This document shows positions 7,456 through 16,754 of a stretch of 64,000 nt of DNA, in pieces; the stretch's first letter is position 1, and each line of letters opens with the position of its first letter. The notes beneath the pieces are model-generated. The model saw only the letters and a program-made list of their open reading frames with translations. It was not told the origin of the DNA and ran no database searches. A program made the position numbers and the translations under genes. Location: assembly GCA_046331225.1 (NCBI GenBank), contig JAXLRF010000017.1, positions 5,481-69,480 on the forward strand. The letters are read 5' to 3'. This DNA is from VFMC01 sp046331225 (GTDB lineage Bacteria > Actinomycetota > Acidimicrobiia > Acidimicrobiales > Ilumatobacteraceae).

Positions 7456-8703
7456 ATGCGATTCGGGGTCTTCTACGAGCACCAACTGCCCAAGCCGTGG
7501 AGCGAGGACGACGAGTATCGCCTGTTGCAGGATGCGCTCGACCAGGTGGTGCTGGCCGACCGCCTCGGCTTCCACCACGCCTGGGAGGTCGAGCACCACT
7601 TCCTCGACGAGTACTCGCACTCGTCGGCACCCGAGGTGTTCCTCGCGGCAGCGGCCGCACGCACCGAACGGATCCGTCTGGGGCACGGCATCCGTCAGGT
7701 GATCCCGGCCTACAACCACCCGGCTCGCACGGCCGAGACGCTGGCGACGCTCGACCTCGTCTCGAACGGCCGGGTCGACTTCGGCATCGGCGAGGGCGCC
7801 ACCAGGCTCGAGCTGCACGGTTTCGGCATCCCTGCGAAGGAGAAGCGGGCGATGGCGCTGGAGGCGGCCGAGCAGATCGCCAACATGATGGTGCTCGACC
7901 CCTACCCCGGCTACGAGTCGACGACGTTCTCGATGCCGTGCCGCAACGTGCTGCCCAAGCCACGGCAGAAGCCGCACCCGCCCATGTGGATGGCGTGCAC
8001 CAACCGCGACACGATCAAGGAGGCGGCCCGTCACGGGCTCGGTGCACTGGCGTTCAGCTTCGTCGATCCCGAAGAAGCACGCCGATGGGTCGACATCTAC
8101 TACGACATCATCCGCAGCGACGAGTGCGTGCCGCTCGGCCACACGGTCAACGCCAACATCGCGCTCGTCGCCGGCTTCTCGCTGCACCACGACCGGCACG
8201 AGGCGATCCGCCGCGGGCAGGAGGGCTTCGAGTTCTTCGGCTACGCGCTCAACGCACTGGTGGCCCAGGACCAGGTGCCCGGTCGCACGACGGTGTGGCA
8301 CGACTTCCAGGCGAAGCGCTCCCCCGACTCGGTCGAGCGTCGCATCGCCGCAGCAGATGCGCTCGGCGACTCGTACGCGGGCTGCATCGGCACGCCGGCC
8401 GACGCCACCCGCTACCTGCGCGAGATGCGCGAGATCGGTGTCGACCAGATCATCTTCATCCAGCAGGCGGGCCGCAACCGGCACGAACACATCTGCGACT
8501 CGCTCGAGCTGTTCGCGGCCGAGGTGATGCCCGAGTTCGTCGCCGACGAGGCCGAGCGCGAGCGCCGCAAGGCGGCCGACCTGGCGCCGTTCGTCGAGGC
8601 CGCGCTCGCCCGCAAGACCTGGATGCGGCCGCTGGCCGACGACGAGATCCCGGTCGTGAAGGCGTCGGTGGCGAAGGCGCAGACCGCCGGTCGTCTCGCC
8701 TGA
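7456..8703 (+). CDS. LLM class flavin-dependent oxidoreductase (luciferase-like)
   Basis: A 415-aa TIM-barrel monooxygenase of the bacterial luciferase superfamily, using reduced FMN or F420. Diagnostic blocks are GVFYEHQLPKPW at the N-terminus, GRVDFGIGEGATRLELHGF, and PPMWMACTNRDTIKEAARHG. The length is on the long side for the superfamily, with a charged C-terminal extension after residue ~360. ATG 7456 follows a CAGACT hexamer by six bases. The substrate is not predictable; it stands alone between two transcription units. Confidence 0.85.
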   Translation: MRFGVFYEHQLPKPWSEDDEYRLLQDALDQVVLADRLGFHHAWEVEHHFLDEYSHSSAPEVFLAAAAARTERIRLGHGIRQVIPAYNHPARTAETLATLDLVSNGRVDFGIGEGATRLELHGFGIPAKEKRAMALEAAEQIANMMVLDPYPGYESTTFSMPCRNVLPKPRQKPHPPMWMACTNRDTIKEAARHGLGALAFSFVDPEEARRWVDIYYDIIRSDECVPLGHTVNANIALVAGFSLHHDRHEAIRRGQEGFEFFGYALNALVAQDQVPGRTTVWHDFQAKRSPDSVERRIAAADALGDSYAGCIGTPADATRYLREMREIGVDQIIFIQQAGRNRHEHICDSLELFAAEVMPEFVADEAERERRKAADLAPFVEAALARKTWMRPLADDEIPVVKASVAKAQTAGRLA

Positions 8704-8748
8704 CGACCGGCGGTCCGTCCGCCTCGCATCATCCCGTCGTCAGGGTCG

Positions 8749-9816
8749 TCAGACCGGAACCATCGTCACCGTCACGGTGCCCGAGCGGCCCGCCACCGAG
8801 CCGTCGGCGGTGCGCACCTCGATGCGGTACGTGTAGGTGTTGGTGCCGTCGGCGTGCACGTCGACGTAGCTCGTCGGGTCGTCTCCCCAGATGCGCTCGC
8901 TCGGGTTGGCGTCGGGTCCGGTCTTCAGCAGGTACACCTCGAACGGGCCACCGCCGCTCGGCATCGACCAGCGGCACACCACACCGGTCCAGCCGGCGTT
9001 CTGCTGGCAGCTGAGCGACAGCGACTCGACCGCGACGGGCGCCGGTGCGGGCGGCACCGTGGTGCTGGGCGCGGGCGGCATCGTGGTCGGGACGCTGGCC
9101 GGGGCCACGGTCGACGTGGTCGGTGCGGGCGCCGCCGTCGTGGTGGGCGCCATCGTGGTGGCCGGGCTCGCGGTCGTGGTGGGGGCCACGGTGGTGGCCG
9201 GCACGGTCGAGGTGGGCGACGGCACGACCGCGGTGATCACCGTCTGGTCGTCGATCACGGCGGTGGGCGCCGTGACATCGGCCGACGCGCCGCTCGCGGC
9301 GCCGCCCGACGGTGCAGCCCCCGACTGAGGGTCGGGCAGGTCGAACGGTGAGATCGGGTCGAACACCTCGGCGAACTGGTGCTGGATCGGGTCGGGCAAC
9401 GCCCCGACCGTCCCGGCACCTCCACCCGCTGCGGCCGCGATCCCGGCTCCGAGCACCAGCTTCCCGGCGACCGACAGGCCGGCCACCCACTTCTTGACGT
9501 CCATGATGAAGTTCCTCCACTTCGGCAGTCCGGCCGCCTGCGGCGCAGGCCCGGTGACGTTGCTCGCTGCCGTCGCCGGCAGGTCGCCCTTTTCGGTGGA
9601 GAAGCCCTGGGTGAACAGGGTCGCGAGCGAAGCCGACGGGACCGGTACCGGCCCCGACGCCTGATCACGCACGTCGGCGACGAACGCCGAGAGCGCAGCG
9701 TGCTCCGCACCTGCGGTCCCGGCGAGGATCGCCTCGATGCGCTGGTCGTCGAGGTCGGTCTCGTCGAACCTGTGCACCTGTGGCATCTCGCTCATGTCAT
9801 CGTCGAAGGGGTTCAT
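8749..9816 (-). CDS. Sigma-coupled membrane protein with extracytoplasmic beta-sandwich domain (putative anti-sigma)
   Basis: A 355-aa protein. Residues 1-105 are cytoplasmic and acidic; one membrane segment follows (about 111-135, LSVAGKLVLGAGIAAAAG). Then come a Pro/Ala segment, a long Thr/Ala/Pro/Val-rich linker (about 185-255) and a C-terminal domain with two Cys and alternating strands (SLSCQQNAGWTGVVCRW), resembling fibronectin-type beta-sandwiches. Its ATG overlaps the stop codon of the ECF sigma gene (ATGA). Coupling and topology suggest an anti-sigma or surface sensor, but I see no zinc-type HxxxCxxC anti-sigma motif. Confidence 0.6.
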   Translation of the reverse strand: MNPFDDDMSEMPQVHRFDETDLDDQRIEAILAGTAGAEHAALSAFVADVRDQASGPVPVPSASLATLFTQGFSTEKGDLPATAASNVTGPAPQAAGLPKWRNFIMDVKKWVAGLSVAGKLVLGAGIAAAAGGGAGTVGALPDPIQHQFAEVFDPISPFDLPDPQSGAAPSGGAASGASADVTAPTAVIDDQTVITAVVPSPTSTVPATTVAPTTTASPATTMAPTTTAAPAPTTSTVAPASVPTTMPPAPSTTVPPAPAPVAVESLSLSCQQNAGWTGVVCRWSMPSGGGPFEVYLLKTGPDANPSERIWGDDPTSYVDVHADGTNTYTYRIEVRTADGSVAGRSGTVTVTMVPV

Positions 9817-10418
9817 CGGGGTACGGCCTCCGAGGAGATTTCTTTCCGGAGGTTCTCGAAGGCACGGCGTTGCAGTTGCTTCACCGCGCCGGACGTCTTG
9901 CCGAGCGCCTCGGCGACCTCATCGACGGAGAGGTCGCCGATGATGCGCAGCAGCACCACGTCGCGTTGATCGGGCACGAGCCGGTTGCAGCGTGCGACCA
10001 CCCGATCGGCACCGAGCGCGGCGAGGGCCGCATCGGCGGCATCGGCGGCATCGCTGCCGGGCGTCTCGTGACCGCCGTGCGTCTGGTCGTCGATCGGTTC
10101 GGACGACGACCGCGCATCGGCGCGATACCGGGCGCGCCGCTCGTCCTGCAGCCGGCGGTGGGCGATCACGAACGTGAACGAGCGGAACTGCGCCGGCCCG
10201 CCGCGGAACCGCTCGACGTTGCGCACGAGGGCGAGGAACACCTCGCTGGTCACGTCGTCGACGTCGCGAGCGCCCTGCACGCGCAGATAGCCGGCGACCG
10301 CTGGGGCCAGCCAGCGATAGAGGATCTCCCATGCCGAGCCGTCGCCCCCGCACGCGCGCGCGAGCACGGTGGCGAAGACCTCGTCGGAGAGGTCGTGCGC
10401 ACGGACACGGCTCGGCAC
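9813..10418 (-). CDS. ECF-type RNA polymerase sigma factor
   Basis: A 201-aa sigma-70 family protein. Region 2 spans about residues 25-85 (AWEILYRWLAPAVAGYLRV, DVTSEVFLALVRNVERFRGG, FRSFTFVIAHRRL). An acidic Ala/Asp-rich linker follows. Region 4 is about 140-195 (LVPDQRDVVLLRIIGDLSVD, then EVAEALGKTSGAVKQLQRRA). GTG 10418 is the likely start. The downstream membrane protein is translationally coupled and probably controls its activity. Confidence 0.88.
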   Translation of the reverse strand: MPSRVRAHDLSDEVFATVLARACGGDGSAWEILYRWLAPAVAGYLRVQGARDVDDVTSEVFLALVRNVERFRGGPAQFRSFTFVIAHRRLQDERRARYRADARSSSEPIDDQTHGGHETPGSDAADAADAALAALGADRVVARCNRLVPDQRDVVLLRIIGDLSVDEVAEALGKTSGAVKQLQRRAFENLRKEISSEAVPR

Positions 10419-10543
10419 CCCGGAGGCATCGGCAGCAGCTGCGCTCGCCTTGACCGGAGGGCCGCTGGCTCACGAATCCCGCGATCGCGGGGAACTGCAC
10501 ATTCGAGTCGATCACGTACACCTGTTCGACTAGAGTTCCGTGC

Positions 10544-11754
10544 ATGGCGGAACCGTTGGTCACGATGTGGCAGCTCTTCGACGAGCTCGCCACGATCGAC
10601 CTCACCGTCATGTCCACCGACCAGCTCGGTGCGCTCGCGATCCAACTCGGCCGCGGGATCGACCGGCTCACCGCCTATCACGGCAAGGTCGTCCACGCCG
10701 CCGACGAACGCCGCGCGTGGGCCGGTGACGGCGCCCGCGACGTGGAGGAGTGGCTGTCGAACAAGACCGGCACCTCCAAAGGACAGGCCAAGTCCCGCAA
10801 GCGGTTGGGTGAAGCGTTGGAGAAGTCGAAGACGCTCGACGACGCCGTCAACGACGGCGAACTGTCCGCCGCTGCCGCGGAGCAGTTGCACGACGCCGTG
10901 ATGAACCCGCCGCAGGGAACCGACGAGTCCGATGTCGACGATCTGATCGACGCCGCGAAGGGTTCGAAGCCCCACGAGGCGCGTCAGGCGGCGGACCGGT
11001 GGCGTGAGATCCACTCCAACGAGACCGCCGAGGAACGGTCCGCACGCAGGTTCGCGAAGCGGTCACTCACCTCCAAGCCGGCGTCGGACGGGCTGGTCGA
11101 ATCGACGCTGGTGCTGCCCGAGACCGAGCACCGGCAGGTGATGAACGCGATCAACGCCGCCGCCGGCAACCACCTCGACGGTGACGATCGCACCCACGCA
11201 CAACGCATGGCCGACGGATTGACCCAGTTGGCCAAGGCGTACGCGGCAGGCACGGTCACCGGCGGCCGCGAACGTGCGACGCTGCTGATCGGCGCGACCG
11301 CGGAGACGATGGCCGGCCTGTCCGACGAACCCGGCTGGACCAGCTACGGGGACCGGATCCCCGCCGACGTGCTCCGCGTGCTCGCGGAGAACGCGATCAT
11401 CCGCCGGATCGTCCACGCGGGAACACGATCATCGAGCTCGGCGACAAGGTCCGCTTCGCGACCGACGCACAGTTCCAGGCGTTGATGATCCGCGACGGGG
11501 GCTGTCGGGTCGATCAATGCTCCATCCCCGCCGCCTGGTGCGAAGTCGACCACCTCGTGCCGGTCAGTGAGGGCGGGCTGAGCGACCTGATCAACATGGC
11601 GCTGCTCTGCAGTCACCACCACCACCTCAAACACGCCCCCGGCGTCCAGGTGATCGGTGACGCACTGCACTTCCAGCTCCGGCTCCCCAACGGACGTGTC
11701 ATCGACTGCCCAACCAACGGCATCCACCAACGACGAACCCAGGCGGCGGCCTGA
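10544..11754 (+). pseudogene. DUF222/HNH endonuclease-domain protein, frameshifted
   Basis: The gene is split into two frames. Frame one (10544 to about 11420) encodes the DUF222 region, from MAEPLVTMWQLFDEL to NAIIRRIVHAG. The remaining part is one base out of register: from 11421 the other frame reads NTIIELGDKVRFATDAQFQA and continues into the HNH nuclease domain RDGGCRVDQCSIPAAWCEVD, with NMALLCSHHHHLKH, ending at 11754. Restoring one base near 11418-11421 rejoins the protein at about 403 aa. Such proteins are multicopy in actinobacteria. ATG 10544 follows a TAGAGT hexamer by seven bases (leaderless type). Confidence 0.85.
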
Positions 11755-11820
11755 CGCTCGACACACCACAGACCACACCCCCACCACCACCCGGGGACCA
11801 CGTCGAGCACACCACCTCCA

Positions 11821-11848
11821 GCGGTGCAGCCACACACGGCTGCACCGC
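11821..11848 (+). terminator. Perfect 11-bp stem hairpin after the DUF222/HNH gene
   Basis: GCGGTGCAGCC (11821-11831) pairs exactly with GGCTGCACCGC (11838-11848) around an ACACAC loop. It lies 66 nt after the broken HNH gene and 75 nt before sdaA. No U-tract follows, which is common for GC-rich actinobacterial terminators. Confidence 0.6.
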
Positions 11849-11923
11849 ACACCCACGCCCCCGAACGAGTGATCAGACCGGGTCGCTGGGCTGCGGGCAG
11901 GACACGGTTAGCCTGCGCGTGCC

Positions 11924-13315
11924 ATGGCTGTCAGCGTCTTCGACCTCTTCAAGATCGGCATCGGCCCCTCGAGCAGCCACACCGTGGGCCCGATGCGGGC
12001 GGCCCGCATGTTCGCCTTGCGGCTCGAGCACGAGGGCCACCTCGACGATGTCGCCCGCGTGAGTGCCGAGCTGTACGGATCGCTCGGAGCGACGGGCAGG
12101 GGGCACGGCAGCAACAAGGCGGTGCTGCTCGGGCTGGCAGGCCACGAGCCCGACACCGTCGACGTCGAGGCGATCCCCGGCATGCTCGCCGACATCCGCA
12201 ATCGCGGTCGCATCCACCTGCTCGGCCGCCGGTCGGTGTCGTTCGACGAGAAGGTCGACCTCACGTTCCACCGACACGAGACGCTGCCGTTCCACGCCAA
12301 CGGCATGCGCTTCACGGCCCACGACATCGAGGGCACCCTGCTCGCCGACCGCTGCTACTACAGCGTGGGCGGCGGGTTCGTGGTCAGCGACGAGGTGGCT
12401 GCCGACGGCGGACGGCAGAAGGTGATCGCCCCCGACACCACCGTGCTCCCCCACCCGTTCCGTACCGGCGACGAGCTGCTCGAGCTCACCAAGCAGCACG
12501 GCTGCAGCATCGCCGAGTTGATGCGCCGCAACGAGCGGCACTGGCGCAGCGACGACGAGATCGACGCCGGCCTGATGGAGATCTGGCGCGTCATGCAGGA
12601 ATGCGTCGAGCACGGCTGTCGTACGGGCGGCACGCTGCCCGGCGGGTTCAAGGTGCGCCGCCGAGCCAAGGCGCTGCGCGAGGCGCTGACGTCGCGGCCC
12701 GAGGAGGCGCTGCGCGATCCGCTGCAGGTGCTCGACTGGGTGAACCTGTACGCGCTGGCGGTCAACGAGGAGAACGCCGCAGGCGGCCGCGTGGTGACCG
12801 CGCCCACCAACGGCGCGGCCGGCATCGTGCCCGCCGTGCTGCACTACTACGCACGCTTCGTCCCCGGCGCCACCGATGCGGGCGTGGTCGACTTCCTCCT
12901 CACCGCAGCGGCGATCGGCATCCTCTACAAGGAGAACGCCAGTATCAGCGGCGCCGAGGTCGGATGCCAGGGCGAGGTCGGCGTCGCGTGCTCGATGGCC
13001 GCGGCAGCCCTGTGTGCCGTGATGGGCGGCACGCCCGACCAGGTCGAGAACGCCGCCGAGATCGGCATGGAGCACCACCTCGGCCTCACGTGCGATCCGG
13101 TGGGCGGCCTGGTGCAGATCCCGTGCATCGAACGCAACGCGATCGCTGCGGTCAAGGCGATCAACGCTGCGCGCATGGCGTTGCGTGGCGACGGCACGCA
13201 CCACGTGAGCCTCGACAAGGTGATCAAGACCATGCGCGAGACGGGCGCCGACATGATGACGAAGTACAAGGAGACCGCCCGCGGCGGCCTCGCCGTCAAC
13301 ATCGTCGAGTGCTGA
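11924..13315 (+). CDS. sdaA: L-serine ammonia-lyase, iron-sulfur type, single chain
   Basis: A 463-aa enzyme that deaminates L-serine to pyruvate and ammonia using a [4Fe-4S] cluster. The N-terminal beta domain starts SVFDLFKIGIGPSSSHTVGP, a family signature. The C-terminal catalytic half has GCQGEVGVACSMAAAALC, then GLTCDPVGGLVQIPCIERNA, with the conserved cysteines. Length is typical of the fused (TIGR00720) form. A TAGCCT hexamer lies nine bases before ATG 11924, so the leader is at most a few bases. It is convergent with the hydrogenase operon, 15 nt apart. Confidence 0.95.
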   Translation: MAVSVFDLFKIGIGPSSSHTVGPMRAARMFALRLEHEGHLDDVARVSAELYGSLGATGRGHGSNKAVLLGLAGHEPDTVDVEAIPGMLADIRNRGRIHLLGRRSVSFDEKVDLTFHRHETLPFHANGMRFTAHDIEGTLLADRCYYSVGGGFVVSDEVAADGGRQKVIAPDTTVLPHPFRTGDELLELTKQHGCSIAELMRRNERHWRSDDEIDAGLMEIWRVMQECVEHGCRTGGTLPGGFKVRRRAKALREALTSRPEEALRDPLQVLDWVNLYALAVNEENAAGGRVVTAPTNGAAGIVPAVLHYYARFVPGATDAGVVDFLLTAAAIGILYKENASISGAEVGCQGEVGVACSMAAAALCAVMGGTPDQVENAAEIGMEHHLGLTCDPVGGLVQIPCIERNAIAAVKAINAARMALRGDGTHHVSLDKVIKTMRETGADMMTKYKETARGGLAVNIVEC

Positions 13316-13330
13316 CCGCCGGCGGCCCGC

Positions 13331-13798
13331 TCAGTCGCACAGCATCGCCACGGCACGCCGAGCGACCACCTCGACCGCTGCAGCCACGGCGTCACCGAGC
13401 GCCGTGCCCGGGGTGACGTCGCCGGCCTCGACGCCCAGCAGCTGCAACGACCGCGGCAGGGTGCCGAGCGCCGTCGACAGTGCGAGCAGCTCGGCGACGC
13501 CCAGACCGTGCGTCGAGGTCGGGCGTGTCGGAGGGATCGCGTCGACCCCGAGCTCGTGCACCGTGCCGGGCACGGCACCGCTCACGACGGCGTCCACCAG
13601 CACCACCCGGTCGCCAGGCGTCCACCGAACCGCGAGCGAGGTCGGGTCGGCCTCGACCACCCACACGAGCAGGTCGGGTCGCAGCACCGCCACCCGGTCG
13701 CACACCGCCGGTCCCACGCCGTCGTCGCCACGGTCGCGGTTGCCCACCCCGACGACGATGCGCCGACCCTGGTGACCACACCGACCGACGGCGCTCAC
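13331..13798 (-). CDS. NiFe hydrogenase maturation endopeptidase
   Basis: A 155-aa protease that trims the C-terminus of the hydrogenase large subunit after nickel insertion. The signature GVGNRDRGDDGVGPAV is at residues ~14-29, and THGLGVAELLAL supplies the conserved His. GTG 13798 overlaps the hydA stop codon as GTGA, so the enzyme is co-translated with its substrate. It is the last gene of the hydrogenase operon. No other maturation gene (hypA-F) is in the window. Confidence 0.9.
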   Translation of the reverse strand: MSAVGRCGHQGRRIVVGVGNRDRGDDGVGPAVCDRVAVLRPDLLVWVVEADPTSLAVRWTPGDRVVLVDAVVSGAVPGTVHELGVDAIPPTRPTSTHGLGVAELLALSTALGTLPRSLQLLGVEAGDVTPGTALGDAVAAAVEVVARRAVAMLCD

Positions 13799-15129
13799 GA
13801 GCGGACGAGCTCGATCCGCAGGAAGTGCGTCGAGCACGAGATGCACGGGTCGTAGCTGCGGATCACGTGCTCGCACCGTGCCTGCAGCACGTCGGACGGT
13901 TCGCCGGTGGCGAGCCACTGCTCGACCACCCGGCGCACGTCGGCCTCGATCGTCGGCTGGTTCTGCGCCGTCGGCGGCACGATGCGCGCCTCGAGGATCG
14001 TGCCGTCGTCCGCGGTGCGATAGCGGTGGTACAGGATGCCGCGGGGCGCCTCGGTGCAGCCCCAGCCCTCACCGGCGCACGGCGTCACGTCGACGGCGGC
14101 CGCCTCCGGCTCGGCGCACGTGTCGATGATGCGGCGCGCCTCGTCGATCGCGTACACCACCTCGATCGCCCGGACGAGCACGCTGCGGAACGGGTTGCGC
14201 TCGACACGACGCAGCCCGACGTCGGCCGCGAGGTCGCGCACCCGCGCCGGCAGCAGATCGCGGTCGTTGGCCCATCGGGCGAGCGGCCCCACGTGATACG
14301 GGCGCGGACGGCCCGACCGGTCGATCAGGTACGAGTGCAACGCCGTCGAGTGCGGCACCTGCACCTCACGCGACACCAGCTCGAAGTCGGCGACGTCGAT
14401 GTCGAGCCCGCGGTTCGACACGATGCGACCCTCGTTCATCGGGTACTCGTCCGGGTGACGCAGCGACACGAACTCGTGGTCGTGCTCGATCGCCGGGAAG
14501 TCGAACGTGGCGACCCAACGCAGCAGCTCCTCGGCGTGCACAGCAGCGTCGTCGAGCGACGGCCGCAGCGCCCGGAGCCGCTCGAACGAGGGGGTGCGCC
14601 AGAACCCGCCGAGGCGTGGGTTCACGGGATGGATCGGCCGGCCGCCGACGATCTCCACGAGCTCGTTGCCGATCCGCTTCAGCTCGAGCACCCGCCGCAC
14701 CAGCTCGGGGTGCTGCTCGGCGATCGCGATGCCCGACGGCAGCCCGAGGAAGTCGGGGGCGTGCAGGAACGCGACGTGCAGCACGTGGCTCTCGATCCAC
14801 TCGCCGCAGTACAACAGGCGCCGCAGCTCGCGGATCGGTGTCGGCACCTGTACGTCGGCGATCCGTTCGAGTGCGTGCGTCGCGCTCATCTGGTAGGCGA
14901 CCGGGCAGATGCCGCAGATGCGTGCCGTCAGATCGACCGGCTCGCCGAACCCGCGGCCACGCAGGAAGCCCTCGAAGAACCGAGGCGGCTCGTAGATCTG
15001 CAGACGCAGATCGGTGATCGCCCCGCCGTGCACGGCGACGTGCAGTGCACCCTCGCCCTCGACGCGCGCCAGGATCGGCACGTGCACCTCGGCGCCGGTC
15101 GGCGTCGCGTCGTCATCCGTGGTGGTCAC
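13795..15129 (-). CDS. hydA: Group 3b NiFe hydrogenase large (alpha) subunit
   Basis: A 444-aa catalytic subunit of a cytoplasmic NAD(P)-linked hydrogenase. The L1 motif ARICGICPVAYQMSATHA (about residues 70-87) and the L2 motif DPCISCSTH (about 427-435) supply the four nickel-binding cysteines. The nine residues after His435, FLRIELVRS, are the expected peptide removed by the adjacent protease. The N-terminal HVPILARVEGEG is typical of group 3. It overlaps hydD by 17 bases and the protease by four. Operon order hydB-hydG-hydD-hydA matches the archaeal sulfhydrogenase/group 3b arrangement. Confidence 0.95.
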   Translation of the reverse strand: MTTTDDDATPTGAEVHVPILARVEGEGALHVAVHGGAITDLRLQIYEPPRFFEGFLRGRGFGEPVDLTARICGICPVAYQMSATHALERIADVQVPTPIRELRRLLYCGEWIESHVLHVAFLHAPDFLGLPSGIAIAEQHPELVRRVLELKRIGNELVEIVGGRPIHPVNPRLGGFWRTPSFERLRALRPSLDDAAVHAEELLRWVATFDFPAIEHDHEFVSLRHPDEYPMNEGRIVSNRGLDIDVADFELVSREVQVPHSTALHSYLIDRSGRPRPYHVGPLARWANDRDLLPARVRDLAADVGLRRVERNPFRSVLVRAIEVVYAIDEARRIIDTCAEPEAAAVDVTPCAGEGWGCTEAPRGILYHRYRTADDGTILEARIVPPTAQNQPTIEADVRRVVEQWLATGEPSDVLQARCEHVIRSYDPCISCSTHFLRIELVRS

Positions 15130-15925
15130 GGAGCACCTCCTCGCGCAGTTCGTGCGCCCACACGTCGATGCCGGCGATCAGCCGGTGCACGTCGCGTGCC
15201 GGCGTGCCGTGTGTCCGCAGCCACTCGGCGAGCGACGCGACGTTGGGCGACTCCATCGGACCGAAGCATCCGTAGCAACCACGATGGAAGGCGGGACACA
15301 GTGCACCGCACCCGGCCTGCGTGATGGGGCCCAGGCACGGCGTGCCGCGCGCGACCAGCACACAGGTCTGCGATCGTGCCTTGCACTCGGTGCACACGCT
15401 GGTGGTGGCGATGCGCGGCGGCCGGCCGTTGACGAGCGCGTTGATCAGCTCGAGCAGTTGGCGGCGGTCGATCGGGCAGCCGCGCAGCTCGGCGTCGACG
15501 CGCACGTGGTGAGCGATCGGCGTCGACGTCGGCAGCGCCGAGATCAGCTCGGGTGACGGGTACACGGCGGCGACCAGTTCGTCGAGCTCGGCCAGGTTGC
15601 GCAGCGCCTGGATGCCGCCGGCCGTGGCGCACGCCCCGATCGTGATCAGCAGGCCCGACTGCTCTCGGATCTCGTGGATCCGTTCGGCGTCGTGCTCGGT
15701 GGTGATCGAGCCCTCGACGAACGACACGTCGTACGGTCCGGGTTCCATCGCGCTCGACGCCTCGGGGAACATCACCAGGTCGACGGCACCGGCGACGTCG
15801 AGCAGCTCGCGCTCGCAGTCGAGCAGGCTGAGCTGACAGCCGTCGCACGACGCGAACTTCCAGACGGCCACGCGGGGCCGGTGGGCCGGCCGGACGGAGA
15901 CGGGGATGGTCGGGGCGTCGCGCAC
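15113..15925 (-). CDS. hydD: Group 3b NiFe hydrogenase small (delta) subunit
   Basis: A 270-aa electron-transfer subunit. The proximal cluster pattern CDGCQ is at residues 27-31, with further Cys in GACATAGGIQ and RGCPIDRRQLLELI. The C-terminal part carries CTECKARSQTCVLVARGTPC and CGALCPAFHRGCYGCFGP, giving the three [4Fe-4S] clusters expected of this subunit. There is no Tat signal, consistent with a cytoplasmic enzyme. GTG 15925 lies one base after the hydG stop. Confidence 0.93.
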   Translation of the reverse strand: MRDAPTIPVSVRPAHRPRVAVWKFASCDGCQLSLLDCERELLDVAGAVDLVMFPEASSAMEPGPYDVSFVEGSITTEHDAERIHEIREQSGLLITIGACATAGGIQALRNLAELDELVAAVYPSPELISALPTSTPIAHHVRVDAELRGCPIDRRQLLELINALVNGRPPRIATTSVCTECKARSQTCVLVARGTPCLGPITQAGCGALCPAFHRGCYGCFGPMESPNVASLAEWLRTHGTPARDVHRLIAGIDVWAHELREEVLRDHHG

Positions 15926-15926
15926 G

Positions 15927-16754
15927 TCACAGCTCCTTGATCCGGTGGAACAGACCGATCGCCGCGTACGAGGCGACCGGGCCGTCGCGGCACACGATCA
16001 TCGGGCCGAGCTGGCAGTGACCGCACAGCCCGTTGCCGCACTTCATGTTGCGTTCGAGGGTGAGCTGCACGCGCTCGGCCTCGACACCCAGCGCCAGCAA
16101 CCGTGCGGCGACGTGGTGCATCATCTCGTCGGGGCCGCAGACGAATGCGGTCGTGCGCTGCCAGCGCAGGTCGAGCGGGGCGATCAGGTCGGTGACGAGA
16201 CCGACGTGTCCGTCCCAACCCGCTCCCCCGACGTCGACGGTGACGTGCACGCCGACGCCGCGATCGCGCCACGCCTCGAGGTCGGCGGTGTACAGCAGCC
16301 GATCGGCGGTGCGGGCACCGACGACGAGCTCGACGCGGCCGAAGCGTTCGCGGCGCGCGGCCAGTCGGTGAACGAGGCTGCGCAACGGGGCGAGGCCGAT
16401 GCCACCGCCCACCACCACGGCGTCGCCACCCTCGGCCGCGGCCACCGGCCAGGCGTTGCCGAACGGGCCACGCACGATCAGCTGATCGCCCGGGGCGAGG
16501 GCCAGCAGACCATCGGTGATGGGGCCCACGCGGCGGATGGTGTAGGCGTGGAACCGGTGCTCGTCGGGATCGCTGCTGATCGAGATCGGTGCCTCGCCGA
16601 GCCCGGGCAGCCCCACCATGCCGCACTGCGCGGGCTCGAACGGTGCCGGCGCGCCGTGCACGGGCGCGACGTGCAGGGTGCGCACGTCGTCGAGCTCGTC
16701 GATCACGTCGAGCACGCGGTGCGGCACGGGGACGAGCAGCGGATCGACGGTCAC
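15927..16754 (-). CDS. hydG: Hydrogenase diaphorase (gamma) subunit, FAD/NAD(P)-binding
   Basis: A 275-aa flavoprotein related to ferredoxin-NADP reductase and dihydroorotate dehydrogenase electron-transfer subunits. The NAD(P)-binding motif is VVVGGGIGLAPLRSLV; FVCGPDEMMHHVA is the C-terminal nucleotide motif. A [2Fe-2S] site is formed by NMKCGNGLCGHCQLGPMIVC. It passes electrons between NAD(P)H and the hydrogenase core. GTG 16754 overlaps the hydB stop as GTGA; the longer open frame upstream is not coding. Confidence 0.93.
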   Translation of the reverse strand: MTVDPLLVPVPHRVLDVIDELDDVRTLHVAPVHGAPAPFEPAQCGMVGLPGLGEAPISISSDPDEHRFHAYTIRRVGPITDGLLALAPGDQLIVRGPFGNAWPVAAAEGGDAVVVGGGIGLAPLRSLVHRLAARRERFGRVELVVGARTADRLLYTADLEAWRDRGVGVHVTVDVGGAGWDGHVGLVTDLIAPLDLRWQRTTAFVCGPDEMMHHVAARLLALGVEAERVQLTLERNMKCGNGLCGHCQLGPMIVCRDGPVASYAAIGLFHRIKEL

